Part shown: one piece after another, positions 31,112 through 39,068 of the stretch
Numbering within the stretch: the stretch's first letter is position 1
Layout: every line of letters begins with the position of its first letter
Source of the DNA: Aneurinibacillus uraniidurans
Lineage (GTDB): Bacteria > Bacillota > Bacilli > Aneurinibacillales > Aneurinibacillaceae
Length of the DNA: 64,000 nt
NCBI RefSeq assembly: GCF_028471905.1
Contig: NZ_CP116902.1
Coordinates: 390,001 to 454,000 of the forward strand
Direction: 5' to 3'
Made by a program: the position numbers and the translations under genes
The notes under the pieces: generated by a model
What the model was told of the DNA's origin: nothing
What the model saw: the letters and a program-made list of their open reading frames with translations, nothing else
Database searches by the model: none

Positions 31112-32248
31112 TTATGCAGAAGCTGTTTTTGTTAAGTATCCACTTAGCACGCGAATTGCCACTTCAATTGCGTCCTCACTCGGTTCAATTCGGGCGTGAT
31201 GCAGGCCGTATGGTGTACTCACACCAAGCCAGAACAGGAAGCCTGGAATTTGCTCGAGAAAGTAGCCGAAGTCTTCACCTGTCATCGCAGTCGGACATTC
31301 GATCAGCTCGGCTGTACCACTTTCACGTACCCAGTTCATAAAATCACGGGTAATGTCTTCGTTGTTATATACCTGACAGTAATTCGCGCCGTAATCAATC
31401 GCTCCCTGGCACTCGAATCCGGCTTCAATGCCATGAACAAGTGCTTCGATACGGGATTTTACTTTGTGCATCGATTCCATCGACAGCGTACGGATAGTGC
31501 CTTCTAAGCGTGCATGCTCAGCAATGATGTTCTGCTTCGTGCCGCCTTCGATCTTACCAACTGTAACGACGGCTGAATCAAGTGGATCGATATTGCGTGC
31601 GACGATACTTTGCAGTTGCGTTGCCAGATGGGCTGCTGCAACGACCATGTCATTAGCTGTATGCGGGAACGCCGCATGTCCACCTTTGCCGTGCAAGTCG
31701 ATGAATAGCTCGGACGTATTAGCGAACAGAATGCCGGGCTTAAGTGCAACGGAGCCAACCGGATGTTCCGGTGCGATATGCAGGGCGAAGATGCAATCTG
31801 GACGCCAGGCAGCGAATTCTTCGCTTTCCAGCATCGGTTGTGCACCGCCTGGACCTTCTTCCGCCGGTTGAAAAATAAACACAAGATCATCACGGACAGG
31901 ATGATGGACAAAATGCGTGAGCACACCGAGTCCGATGGCCATGTGCATATCATGACCGCATGCATGCATGTAGCCAGGATGTTCCGATTTAAAATCATAC
32001 GAGGTATCTTCGGTAATCGGCAGCCCGTCCATATCAGCTCGGTAGCCGATGCGTTTGGTAGGGTTTGTCCCTTTAACTAGCACAAGAATGCCAGTGCGCC
32101 ATGTTTTATGCTCCATACGCTCCTGTGGTAGGGTTGCTAAATAATCAAGCAGATACTTTTGTGTCTTAAACTCCGCAAATCCTGGCTCGGGAATGCGATG
32201 CAGGTCGCGGCGGATGGATACGAATGATTGTGCGTTTACGGTAGTCAT
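31112..32248 (-). CDS. dapL: N-acetyldiaminopimelate deacetylase
   Basis: A 378-residue M20/amidohydrolase enzyme. Metal and catalytic motifs: [29 protein letters not shown] and the dimerisation motif [10 protein letters not shown]. Related sequences include hippurate hydrolases, but the location 15 nt downstream of dapH marks it as the deacetylase of the acetylated DAP pathway to lysine and peptidoglycan (YkuR in Bacillus subtilis). A weak AGGGGC ribosome binding site precedes the ATG. The symbol dapL follows common Firmicute annotation and should not be confused with the LL-DAP aminotransferase. Confidence 0.92.
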   Translation of the reverse strand: MTTVNAQSFVSIRRDLHRIPEPGFAEFKTQKYLLDYLATLPQERMEHKTWRTGILVLVKGTNPTKRIGYRADMDGLPITEDTSYDFKSEHPGYMHACGHDMHMAIGLGVLTHFVHHPVRDDLVFIFQPAEEGPGGAQPMLESEEFAAWRPDCIFALHIAPEHPVGSVALKPGILFANTSELFIDLHGKGGHAAFPHTANDMVVAAAHLATQLQSIVARNIDPLDSAVVTVGKIEGGTKQNIIAEHARLEGTIRTLSMESMHKVKSRIEALVHGIEAGFECQGAIDYGANYCQVYNNEDITRDFMNWVRESGTAELIECPTAMTGEDFGYFLEQIPGFLFWLGVSTPYGLHHARIEPSEDAIEVAIRVLSGYLTKTASA

Positions 32249-32263
32249 CGGATGCGGCCCCTA

Positions 32264-32974
32264 TTACAGTTGGCGCAGTTCCTGTTTGATTTCCGTTTTG
32301 GATTTTGTTTTTTCATCGATCTGTTTAATCACACGAGCTGGTGTGCCAGCTACAACTGTGTATGGTGGCACGTCTTCGATTACAACCGCACCAGCTGCAA
32401 CAACCGCACCTTTTCCTACACGGCAGCCTTCGAGTACAACGGCATTTGCACCGATGACAACATCATCTTCTACAACAACTGGCTGCGCTGATGGCGGTTC
32501 GATAACGCCTGCGATAACCGTACCAGCACCGATGTGGCAGTTCTTGCCGATTGTACCGCGACCACCGACAACAACGTTCATGTCAATCATAGTGCCCTCG
32601 CCAATTACCGCGCCGATGTTGATGGAAGCACCCATCATGATAACCGCGTTGTTACCGATTTCAACTTGATCACGGATGATTGCACCTGGCTCAATGCGAG
32701 CATGGATGTTTTTCATGTCGAGAAGTGGAATCGCAGAGTTACGACGATCGTTTTCTACGACATAATCTTCGATGCGATCTTTGTTTGTTTCGAGTACAGG
32801 TTGAACTTCTTTCCAGTCGCCGAAAAGAACGCCTGTATTACCTGTGATGAAGCTTTTTGTACTAGCACCGAAATCGATGCCTGCCAGATCACCTTTTACA
32901 TATACTTTCACCGGTGTTTTCTTTTCGCTTTTTTGAATAAATTCGATAATTTGTTGTGCATTCATTTCTTGCAT
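32264..32974 (-). CDS. dapH: Tetrahydrodipicolinate N-acetyltransferase
   Basis: A 236-residue enzyme acetylating tetrahydropyridine-2,6-dicarboxylate with acetyl-CoA. The N-terminal 85 residues are helical; the rest is a left-handed beta-helix with hexapeptide repeats ([22 protein letters not shown] and later [10 protein letters not shown]-type repeats), ending with [16 protein letters not shown] lies 9 nt before the ATG. First gene of the dapH-dapL operon; an inverted repeat at 33016-33040 lies in its upstream region. Confidence 0.96.
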   Translation of the reverse strand: MQEMNAQQIIEFIQKSEKKTPVKVYVKGDLAGIDFGASTKSFITGNTGVLFGDWKEVQPVLETNKDRIEDYVVENDRRNSAIPLLDMKNIHARIEPGAIIRDQVEIGNNAVIMMGASINIGAVIGEGTMIDMNVVVGGRGTIGKNCHIGAGTVIAGVIEPPSAQPVVVEDDVVIGANAVVLEGCRVGKGAVVAAGAVVIEDVPPYTVVAGTPARVIKQIDEKTKSKTEIKQELRQL

Positions 32975-33274
32975 GATTTAGTGTCTCCCTTCGTCACTCG
33001 TAGCTTATAAAAATACAATGAGGATGTATAATCCTCATTGCGATTATTAGCATTATAACATTCCCGGTCAACCAGAGAAACGGGTAAAGGCAAAAAGCTT
33101 AGCATCTGAATGGGAACCTGTTGTAATCAGATCATGGATGATGTCACACGCTATGATGCTATAATATCCTTTTGTAGGAAGAAATGTTGTTAGTATTTCC
33201 TTTCGCACATGGTGTATGCTTTTTTATTTTTATTTCATACTAGGTAATATGGAACGTATAAGGGAGGGAAGGAA
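32975..33274. promoter_or_regulatory. Divergent intergenic region with a palindrome (33016-33040)
   Basis: caatgaggat and atcctcattg form a perfect 10-bp inverted repeat around gtata at 33016-33040, about 42 nt upstream of dapH. On the minus strand a TATAAT box lies just upstream of it, so it would be an operator or leader hairpin of dapH. On the plus strand TGC TATAAT at 33157-33165 may be an extended -10 for the small gene at 33275. Nothing else was recognised. Confidence 0.5.
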
Positions 33275-33469
33275 ATGAAATCCTCGCAATTTGATATTAC
33301 ACTAGCACATCGATTAGCTGACCAATTGAGCAACTGTGCACAAAGCTTAAAAGCAGAGGTCCAGACACCGGAACAGATGCAGCAACATCTTGATCGTATC
33401 AACTCGCTTATAAACAGCCTTCATACGATGATGCAGGAAGTAGAAGAAGATACCGGAAATCCTATTTAG
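33275..33469 (+). CDS. Small helical protein of unknown function
   Basis: A 64-residue, wholly helical, hydrophilic protein, probably a short coiled coil (LADQLSNCAQSLKAEV and LDRINSLINSLHTMM). AGGGAGG lies 7 nt before the ATG and a terminator follows, so it looks like a real monocistronic gene. No family recognised. Confidence 0.65.
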   Translation: MKSSQFDITLAHRLADQLSNCAQSLKAEVQTPEQMQQHLDRINSLINSLHTMMQEVEEDTGNPI

Positions 33470-33495
33470 CAATAATGGAAAGCATGAATAGTTAG

Positions 33496-33532
33496 GAAAG
33501 ACCGGATGATAAGGACATTCGGTCTTTTCTTT
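33496..33532 (+). terminator. Terminator after the small helical protein gene
   Basis: Stem gaaagaccg with cggtcttttc and a T-rich tail. Confidence 0.85.
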
Positions 33533-33622
33533 TCCCTTATTTTGAAGGTGAAATAGACAACTATAGATACAAAGATAAGTAAAGAGATAAGAAAGACTAA
33601 CGACAATAGGGAGGAATTTTTA

Positions 33623-35059
33623 ATGAAGCCGTTTACATCTATGGGTACAAGCGTCATTGTGCGTCTCGAGGTGGATGTCAAGCAAGTAAGCTTTATTGAT
33701 ATTGCTACTGCTGTTAGTAAGGCGCAGGGTGATATTGTGGCAATGGACGTTGTCCAATCATCAAATGAGGAGACTGTCAAAGACTTTACCATTAATACGA
33801 AAACCCGGGCACAGATTGAAGAAGTTGTACAAAACCTAGAGAGCCTGTCAGGCGTGAAAATTGTAACCGTATCGGACCGCACTTTCCTCAGTCATATTGG
33901 AGGAAAAATCGAAATGAGGCCGAAGCGCCCGATCCAAAACCGGGAAGACTTATCCCGTGTATATACTCCGGGTGTAGCTACGATATGTGAAGCGATTGCA
34001 AAGGACCCGTACAAGGCGTATAAACTGACAATTAAGCGCAATACGGTAGCGATTGTTAGCGATGGAACAGCAGTACTTGGGCTTGGTGATATTGGACCGT
34101 ACGCAGCTATGCCAGTTATGGAAGGAAAAGCGATGCTGTTTAAACAGTTTGCCGATGTAGATGGATTCCCGATCTGCCTCGATACAAAAGATACAGATGA
34201 AATCATTGAAACGATTGTTCGAATGGCTCCAGCATTCGGGGGGATTAATTTAGAAGATATTGCAGCTCCGCGCTGCTTTGAAATTGAGCAAGCTCTTCGT
34301 GAACGTCTTGATATCCCGGTTTTCCATGATGACCAGCATGGAACAGCGGTTGTAATTCTGGCAGGACTTCTAAATGCACTTAAGATTGTTGGCAAGAAAA
34401 TTGAGGATTGTAAAATTGTCGTAACCGGTATGGGAGCGGCAGGAGTGGCTTGTACGAAGATCATTTTGAGCGCTGGTGCGAAAAATGTGATCGGTGTTGA
34501 CCGTGATGGCATTCTGTCCCGTTCCGTCACTTACGAAAATCCGGTCTGGGAAGAAGTGTCCAACATGACTAATCCGTATGATGTTCAGGGGCAGCTGGCT
34601 GACGCACTTGTGGATGCTGATGTGTTCATTGGGGTGTCACGTGGTGGTATCCTGAAGCGCGAAATGGTGAAAACAATGGCGAAAGATCCAATCGTATTCG
34701 CGATGGCGAACCCGCAGCCGGAAATTGATCCGGAAGAAGCGGCAGGATTAGTACGCGTTCTGGCCACAGGTCGTTCCGATTATCCGAACCAGATTAACAA
34801 TGTTCTCTGCTTCCCTGGTGTATTCCGTGGCGCGTTTGACTGTCGGGCAACCGATATTACAGAAGAGATGAAAGTAGCGGCTGCACACGCGATTGCTTCG
34901 ATCATTACAGACGCGGAGTTGAATGAGCAGTATATCATCCCGAGCGTATTTAATGATAAAGTGGTAAAACGTGTTCGGGATGCAGTAGTCGACGCTGCCA
35001 TTGCTTCTGGTGCAGCTCGCAAAACTCCGCGTGATAAACGTAAAAAAGAAACTGTGTAA
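33623..35059 (+). CDS. NAD(P)-dependent malic enzyme with N-terminal ACT domain
   Basis: A 478-residue enzyme for oxidative decarboxylation of malate to pyruvate. Residues 1-85 form an ACT-like domain (SVIVRLEVDVKQVSFIDIA) that probably senses an effector. The catalytic part has RVYTPGV, the Lys region KRNTVAIVSDGTAVLGLGD, metal-binding VFHDDQHGTA, and the Rossmann motif VTGMGAAGVACTKI. The C-terminal tail is basic. GGGAGG precedes the ATG. The ACT domain is absent from the shorter Bacillus subtilis YtsJ, so regulation is likely different. Confidence 0.93.
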   Translation: MKPFTSMGTSVIVRLEVDVKQVSFIDIATAVSKAQGDIVAMDVVQSSNEETVKDFTINTKTRAQIEEVVQNLESLSGVKIVTVSDRTFLSHIGGKIEMRPKRPIQNREDLSRVYTPGVATICEAIAKDPYKAYKLTIKRNTVAIVSDGTAVLGLGDIGPYAAMPVMEGKAMLFKQFADVDGFPICLDTKDTDEIIETIVRMAPAFGGINLEDIAAPRCFEIEQALRERLDIPVFHDDQHGTAVVILAGLLNALKIVGKKIEDCKIVVTGMGAAGVACTKIILSAGAKNVIGVDRDGILSRSVTYENPVWEEVSNMTNPYDVQGQLADALVDADVFIGVSRGGILKREMVKTMAKDPIVFAMANPQPEIDPEEAAGLVRVLATGRSDYPNQINNVLCFPGVFRGAFDCRATDITEEMKVAAAHAIASIITDAELNEQYIIPSVFNDKVVKRVRDAVVDAAIASGAARKTPRDKRKKETV

Positions 35060-35064
35060 TAAAG

Positions 35065-35099
35065 AAAAGGCGCTTCGTCATTACGACGAGGCGCTTTTT
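35065..35099. terminator. Bidirectional terminator between malic enzyme and PilZ genes
   Basis: A 15-bp stem with two wobbles (aaaaggcgcttcgtc with gacgaggcgcttttt). The last codons of the convergent PilZ gene lie within it. Confidence 0.9.
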
Positions 35100-35548
35100 G
35101 ATTGGTGCTCTATTTTGTATTGGCTCGGATAGAGCGGACAAGTTTCTTTAACGCAAAAACGGCAGCCCGGAACGAATGAGCTGCTTTTAAGCCAACTGCC
35201 CATATCATTAAAGAGTTTGGTAAACATGGCGCTTGAAAATTCATCATGGTGTAGTTGAATGCCATATTCGTATATACCAGGAGTATGAGAATTATCTTTT
35301 CGCCAGGCAATGCTGCCATCAAGATTGATGACAGTATCCATAATTCGGGTTTGAAACCGTAAAACAAAGTTGTCATTAATCGGAAATCGAAGGGGAGAGA
35401 TGCAGCGCAGACCGTGGATGGAAATATCTTTAATACAGGTTTCTAGACTTCCGCAGAAAACTTCCTGTTGGTGTATAGAACTGATTGTTACATCCGAACA
35501 AAGTGGCAATTGTAAAATCCTTCGCTCTTCTTTTCTTCGCTCATTCAT
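35081..35548 (-). CDS. PilZ domain protein with cysteine-containing tail
   Basis: A 155-residue protein. The cyclic di-GMP binding signatures are both present: an arginine-rich RRKEERR near the N terminus (RxxxR) and DISIHGLR (DxSxxG) at about residue 42. The C-terminal 30 residues, after the beta-barrel, carry CRFCVKETCP, three cysteines that could bind a metal. Likely an effector that couples c-di-GMP to motility, envelope or transcription. Its partner is unknown. A related protein is encoded at 60398-60841. The gene ends inside a shared terminator. Confidence 0.85.
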   Translation of the reverse strand: MNERRKEERRILQLPLCSDVTISSIHQQEVFCGSLETCIKDISIHGLRCISPLRFPINDNFVLRFQTRIMDTVINLDGSIAWRKDNSHTPGIYEYGIQLHHDEFSSAMFTKLFNDMGSWLKSSSFVPGCRFCVKETCPLYPSQYKIEHQSKSASS

Positions 35549-35696
35549 AATATAAAATCACCAATTTCTCCCTTTTTATGAATTATGAACTATTTCCACT
35601 ACATATCATATACATGATTTACAAAAAAGAAAACAATTAGCGGGAATATTATGACTAAAAATATGATTATGTAGGTATTTCATACCATGATCTAGG

Positions 35697-35927
35697 ATGG
35701 AGAAGTACAACGTAGCCGTAGATGTTGGCGGAACTTTTACAGATGTATTTATGTTTGATGAAGAAACGGGAAAGATTGCGGTAACGAAGGTTTCTTCGAC
35801 ACCGGATAATCCGGCGCGAGAAACAGCAGCGATTGACTGCGGTAGCAAAGTATCTGGAAGAGTAGTCATATCACAAATAGTAAAGCACAGAGGCATGTTC
35901 CCTGTGCTTTTGTTATGGACTCTATGA
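35697..35927 (+). pseudogene. Remnant of a hydantoinase/5-oxoprolinase A subunit gene
   Basis: The first ~41 codons match the N terminus of HyuA-type hydantoinases (VAVDVGGTFTDVFMFDEETG followed by VSSTPDNPA), an ATP-binding actin-like fold that in the complete protein is about 650-700 residues. After about 35820 the reading frame continues with unrelated sequence to a stop at 35927 and a terminator-like hairpin (aaagcacag with ctgtgctttt). No good ribosome binding site precedes it. Interpreted as a gene reduced by a large deletion; no hyuB is present. Confidence 0.75.
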
Positions 35928-35928
35928 A

Positions 35929-36906
35929 TTATGGCAGTGTTAACACGATCTTTCCGGTATTTTTATTTTGTTCCATATGAGCGTGAGCTTCATTGACCTG
36001 TGTCCAGTCCCAGGTAGAATCAATAACCGGGACAAGACGTCCGTCTTGAAAACGTGGCAGGGCAAACTCACAAAACTCTTGAGTGAGAGCGATTTTTTTC
36101 TCCACGGGCTGGGAACGAAGTGCCGTTCCGATGACTTGTAAGCGGCGGCTGAGAAGCAGACCTAGATTGATTGTCTCCGCTTTTGCTCCACCCATCGTGC
36201 CGATGATTACAAGTCTGCCATCTACGGCAAGCGACTTAATGTTTTGCTCCCAATATGACGCACCGATGAAGTCGAGAATGATATTGACGCCTTTGCCATT
36301 GGTTGCTTCTTTTACGGCATCAAGGAAAGGACTTTCTTTATAATTGATCAGAGTCGAGGCGCCAAGTTTCTGACAGGTAGCGAGTTTCTCTTCACTGCCG
36401 GCTGTTACGATTGCTGTTGCGCCTGCTTCTCGTACAAGTTGAATGGCTGCTGTACCTACGCCGCTTGCTCCGGCGTGAATGAGCACGTTGTATCCAGATT
36501 GAAGTCCACCGAGCCAGAATAGATTCAGGTACGCAGTCAGGAATACTTCCGGGATGGCTGCTGCTTCTGCAAAGCTGAATGAATCCGGAATCGGAATTGC
36601 CATGCCTGCGGGAATCACTGCTTTTTCAGCGTATCCACCACCTGGCAGTAAGGCGCAGACGCGATCCCCTGGCTTATGTCCAACTACATGACGACCAACT
36701 GCCTCGATCACACCGGCCATCTCAAGACCAATAATCTCTGAGGCACCTTTTGGCGGTGGATACAGACCGCGTTTTTGTAAGAGATCGGCTCGATTTAAGG
36801 CCGTTGCTTTGACTTGAACTAGAATTTCGTCATCGCCTACTGTTGGATCGGGTGTTTCTCCGATATACAGATGCCGGGTTTCTTTTTCTACAAGTATAGC
36901 TTTCAT
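35929..36906 (-). CDS. NAD(P)H quinone oxidoreductase (PIG3-type MDR)
   Basis: A 325-residue medium-chain dehydrogenase without zinc. N-terminal GroES-like domain with TALNRADLLQKRGLYPPP and GLEMAGVIEAVG; NADPH-binding LIHAGASGVGTAAIQL at about residue 145; C terminus NTGKIVLTL. The signature ADLLQRxGxYPPPxGAS is typical of the p53-inducible gene 3 family. Activity on quinones is inferred from the family. GGAGG lies upstream of the ATG. It is adjacent to the TnpB element at its 5' side and has not been interrupted. Confidence 0.93.
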   Translation of the reverse strand: MKAILVEKETRHLYIGETPDPTVGDDEILVQVKATALNRADLLQKRGLYPPPKGASEIIGLEMAGVIEAVGRHVVGHKPGDRVCALLPGGGYAEKAVIPAGMAIPIPDSFSFAEAAAIPEVFLTAYLNLFWLGGLQSGYNVLIHAGASGVGTAAIQLVREAGATAIVTAGSEEKLATCQKLGASTLINYKESPFLDAVKEATNGKGVNIILDFIGASYWEQNIKSLAVDGRLVIIGTMGGAKAETINLGLLLSRRLQVIGTALRSQPVEKKIALTQEFCEFALPRFQDGRLVPVIDSTWDWTQVNEAHAHMEQNKNTGKIVLTLP

Positions 36907-36975
36907 GATAATCCTCCTAACGTGACAGATGAAAAATTAGAAGCCTGTCTGTATATATGGTATCGTACATATAGG

Positions 36976-38357
36976 TTGAACACTCCCACCACTTAAAATC
37001 TTACGATTTTTGAAGTGGGGGATTCCTGGATAGTCCGCTCTACTGAGCAGAATTCGTATCCTGTACGCCCAGGTTACCCCCGTGTGTCCCACGGTTGGTT
37101 AGATTCTATCTCTAACAGTCTACGTCCTTCTTGCAAAATATTCAGGGCCGCATTCACGTCACGATCATGATGCGCATGACATTCCGGGCACTCCCATTCA
37201 CGCAGGTTTAGATTCTTCACGTCCCGGTTCCGGTATCCACAAGCCGAACACAACTGACTCGATGGGAATGTCTTTCCGACAAAGCAAAGAGTACGCCCGT
37301 ACCATTTCGCCTTGTATTCCATCATCCGGCGAAACTTTGCCCATGAAGCATCGGAAATGCTCTTGGCCAGCTTATGATTCTTCTGCATATTCGACACCTG
37401 CAAGTCCTCCAAGCAGATCGTTTGGTTTTCACGAATCAGCGTAGTAGACAGCTTTTGCAGAAAATCAGTGCGACAGTTGGCGATTTTCTCATGCAAACGG
37501 GCGACTTTGATTCTGGCTTTGTTCCAGTTGGAACCACCTTTTGTACGCTTGCTCATGATGCGTTGCAGTCGTGCCAGCTTTCCTTCATACTTATGGAGAT
37601 ACTTCGGATTATCGAACGTTTTTCCATTGGAGAGAATTGCAAACTTCTTACTACCAAGATCAACTCCTACTCGCTTATCCAGTTTCGGTAACGGTTGAAT
37701 CTCTACTTTGCATAGCACGGATACAAAGTAGTGACCCGATGGATTCCGGCGAACGGTGGCAGAGAGGATGCGTCCTTCTACCTCACAACTTTTTGCGAAG
37801 CGGACAAAGCCAAGTTTCGGAAGTCGGATACGGGTTCCTTCAATCCGAATCGCATCGTTGTTATTTGTGGTGTTGTACGACTGCCGGGGATTTTTTCTGC
37901 TTTTGAATGTTGGGTACCCTTTTTTCTCCTTGAAAAACTTTTGGTAGGCCACATCTAGGTCTTGTAATGCGTTTTGTAAGGCGGTAGAATCCGGCTCTTT
38001 TAGCCAGACCAACTCTTTCTTTAGCTGTGTTAAAAGGATCGAACAGGCCTTGTAGCTCAGTGTCTTTTGCTCGGTCTCATACACGTCTTTTCGTCTCGCC
38101 AGAAAGTGATTGAACACATACCGAACACACCCAATGAACTTGTTGATGAGCGTAGCCTGTTTTTCAGTCGGGTAGAGACGGAATTTGAAGCCTTTGTGCT
38201 GGAGCATTTGAGTTTCATCTCCTCCGTCCATTGTACCTGACTGTTCAAAGAGAAAACAGTCGGACTTGCGCGAAGGCCGTTGCCTTCCCTCGTCCGAAGC
38301 CGATTCATCCCCCACTTTAGCTACCGCTTAGAAGTGGGAGTCTCCTCGGCTAATATG
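36976..38357 (-). mobile_element. IS200/IS605-group element with tnpB only
   Basis: tnpB is flanked by imperfect palindromes near both ends. The right end (36981-37023) folds ctcccaccactt against gaagtggggg and finishes with TTCAA on the minus strand, as in ISDra2-type right ends. The left end has cccccactt paired with aagtggg at about 38309-38336. No tnpA is present, so transposition would need a TnpA in trans. The outer limits are inferred: TTCAA at 36976-36980 and a possible TTTAT target motif next to 38357. Confidence 0.8.
37074..38207 (-). CDS. tnpB: TnpB RNA-guided endonuclease (IS605 OrfB)
   Basis: A 377-residue protein. N-terminal helix-turn-helix and wedge region from [19 protein letters not shown]; RuvC-like catalytic Asp in [11 protein letters not shown], Glu in [10 protein letters not shown], final Asp in [12 protein letters not shown]; zinc finger CSACGYRN ... 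CPECH. All three acidic residues are intact, so nuclease activity is plausible. The start at 38207 (MLQHKGFKF) is chosen by family N terminus; GGAGGAG lies 11 nt upstream. A longer ORF up to 38315 runs into the left-end palindrome. The guide (omega) RNA is expected from the 3' end of the gene through 36976. Confidence 0.93.
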   Translation of the reverse strand: MLQHKGFKFRLYPTEKQATLINKFIGCVRYVFNHFLARRKDVYETEQKTLSYKACSILLTQLKKELVWLKEPDSTALQNALQDLDVAYQKFFKEKKGYPTFKSRKNPRQSYNTTNNNDAIRIEGTRIRLPKLGFVRFAKSCEVEGRILSATVRRNPSGHYFVSVLCKVEIQPLPKLDKRVGVDLGSKKFAILSNGKTFDNPKYLHKYEGKLARLQRIMSKRTKGGSNWNKARIKVARLHEKIANCRTDFLQKLSTTLIRENQTICLEDLQVSNMQKNHKLAKSISDASWAKFRRMMEYKAKWYGRTLCFVGKTFPSSQLCSACGYRNRDVKNLNLREWECPECHAHHDRDVNAALNILQEGRRLLEIESNQPWDTRG

Positions 38358-38380
38358 ATAAAAGGAAAGGACGAGAGTAT

Positions 38381-38866
38381 ATGAATCAATCCAAACAATC
38401 TTTAAGCAAGCAGACGGCCATCTCACATGAAGAAATGGAAGCGCGGATGCAGGAAGTACAGGCATTAGACTCCAAAGAGCGTGAACGATACAGTATGGTG
38501 AAAGATACATGCACGGGTGAACATTATGTGCGTTATACACAGCATCATCTTAACCTGATGGAGGGTGGGGTGGAGGAAGTGTACGATTATCTTCTGCCCG
38601 TTGATACGGATGATGTGCTGTCGATTGTGCTTGGAGAACAGGAATATGATTATCCGAAGCAGTGGGGTCGCTCGTATTTGCGCGGCAGTCATGTAGATGC
38701 ATACATCTGGTTTGATCCGTCTACACTTGAAGGCGTGGAAGATGAGGAACAGGTGGCACGTGAATTAAGCGATATGCTGGACGGGTTCCGCGTACAAGGG
38801 AAGTTTGATGATGACGCGATTCGGGAGCTGTTTAAGCGGATTGATGCAAAGTTGGACCATGAGTGA
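38381..38866 (+). CDS. Acidic protein of unknown function
   Basis: A 161-residue acidic soluble protein, not recognised. The N terminus is helical with a charged coiled-coil-like stretch (SHEEMEARMQEVQALDSKERE), then a beta-rich part (GEHYVRYTQHHLNLMEGG) and an acidic C-terminal helix (EDEEQVARELSDMLDGFR). GGAAAGG precedes the ATG. It begins 24 nt beyond the left end of the TnpB element, so its native promoter may have been displaced by the insertion. Confidence 0.7.
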   Translation: MNQSKQSLSKQTAISHEEMEARMQEVQALDSKERERYSMVKDTCTGEHYVRYTQHHLNLMEGGVEEVYDYLLPVDTDDVLSIVLGEQEYDYPKQWGRSYLRGSHVDAYIWFDPSTLEGVEDEEQVARELSDMLDGFRVQGKFDDDAIRELFKRIDAKLDHE

Positions 38867-38884
38867 GGGCGTGAGTAGCAAAAG

Positions 38885-38990
38885 ATTGGTTTGATGGATG
38901 GATATGCCCACGCTTGGGTAGGTCAACGCTCAAGCGCAAATCTTTTACGGCTTCTCTCTTCTCGCCTTCCACCACTAAACGTTGTCGATT
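38885..38990. other. Hairpin-containing spacer
   Basis: Inverted repeats aaaagattgg/caaatctttt and cgcttggg/ctcaagcg nest here between the acidic-protein gene and the aconitase terminator. Short words (tgcccac, gcaaat, ccact-a-acgttg) also occur in the palindrome at 25941-26205; a relation is possible but weak. Confidence 0.3.
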
Positions 38991-39000
38991 CCCAAAAAAC

Positions 39001-39035
39001 AAAAAGAAGAGCGGCCCCTGTATCGGGACCGCTCT
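39001..39035 (-). terminator. Terminator of aconitase
   Basis: Stem agagcgg/ccgctct plus ccc/ggg with one mismatch; on the minus strand it is followed by ttctttttg. Confidence 0.85.
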
Positions 39036-39068
39036 CTTTGCTGTGTGTATATGAGGATGGATTAAAAA

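Noticed and set aside
37374-37958. Several plus-strand ORFs of 60-111 codons opposite tnpB
   Set aside because: All overlap the intact tnpB reading frame, lack ribosome binding sites and show no domains.
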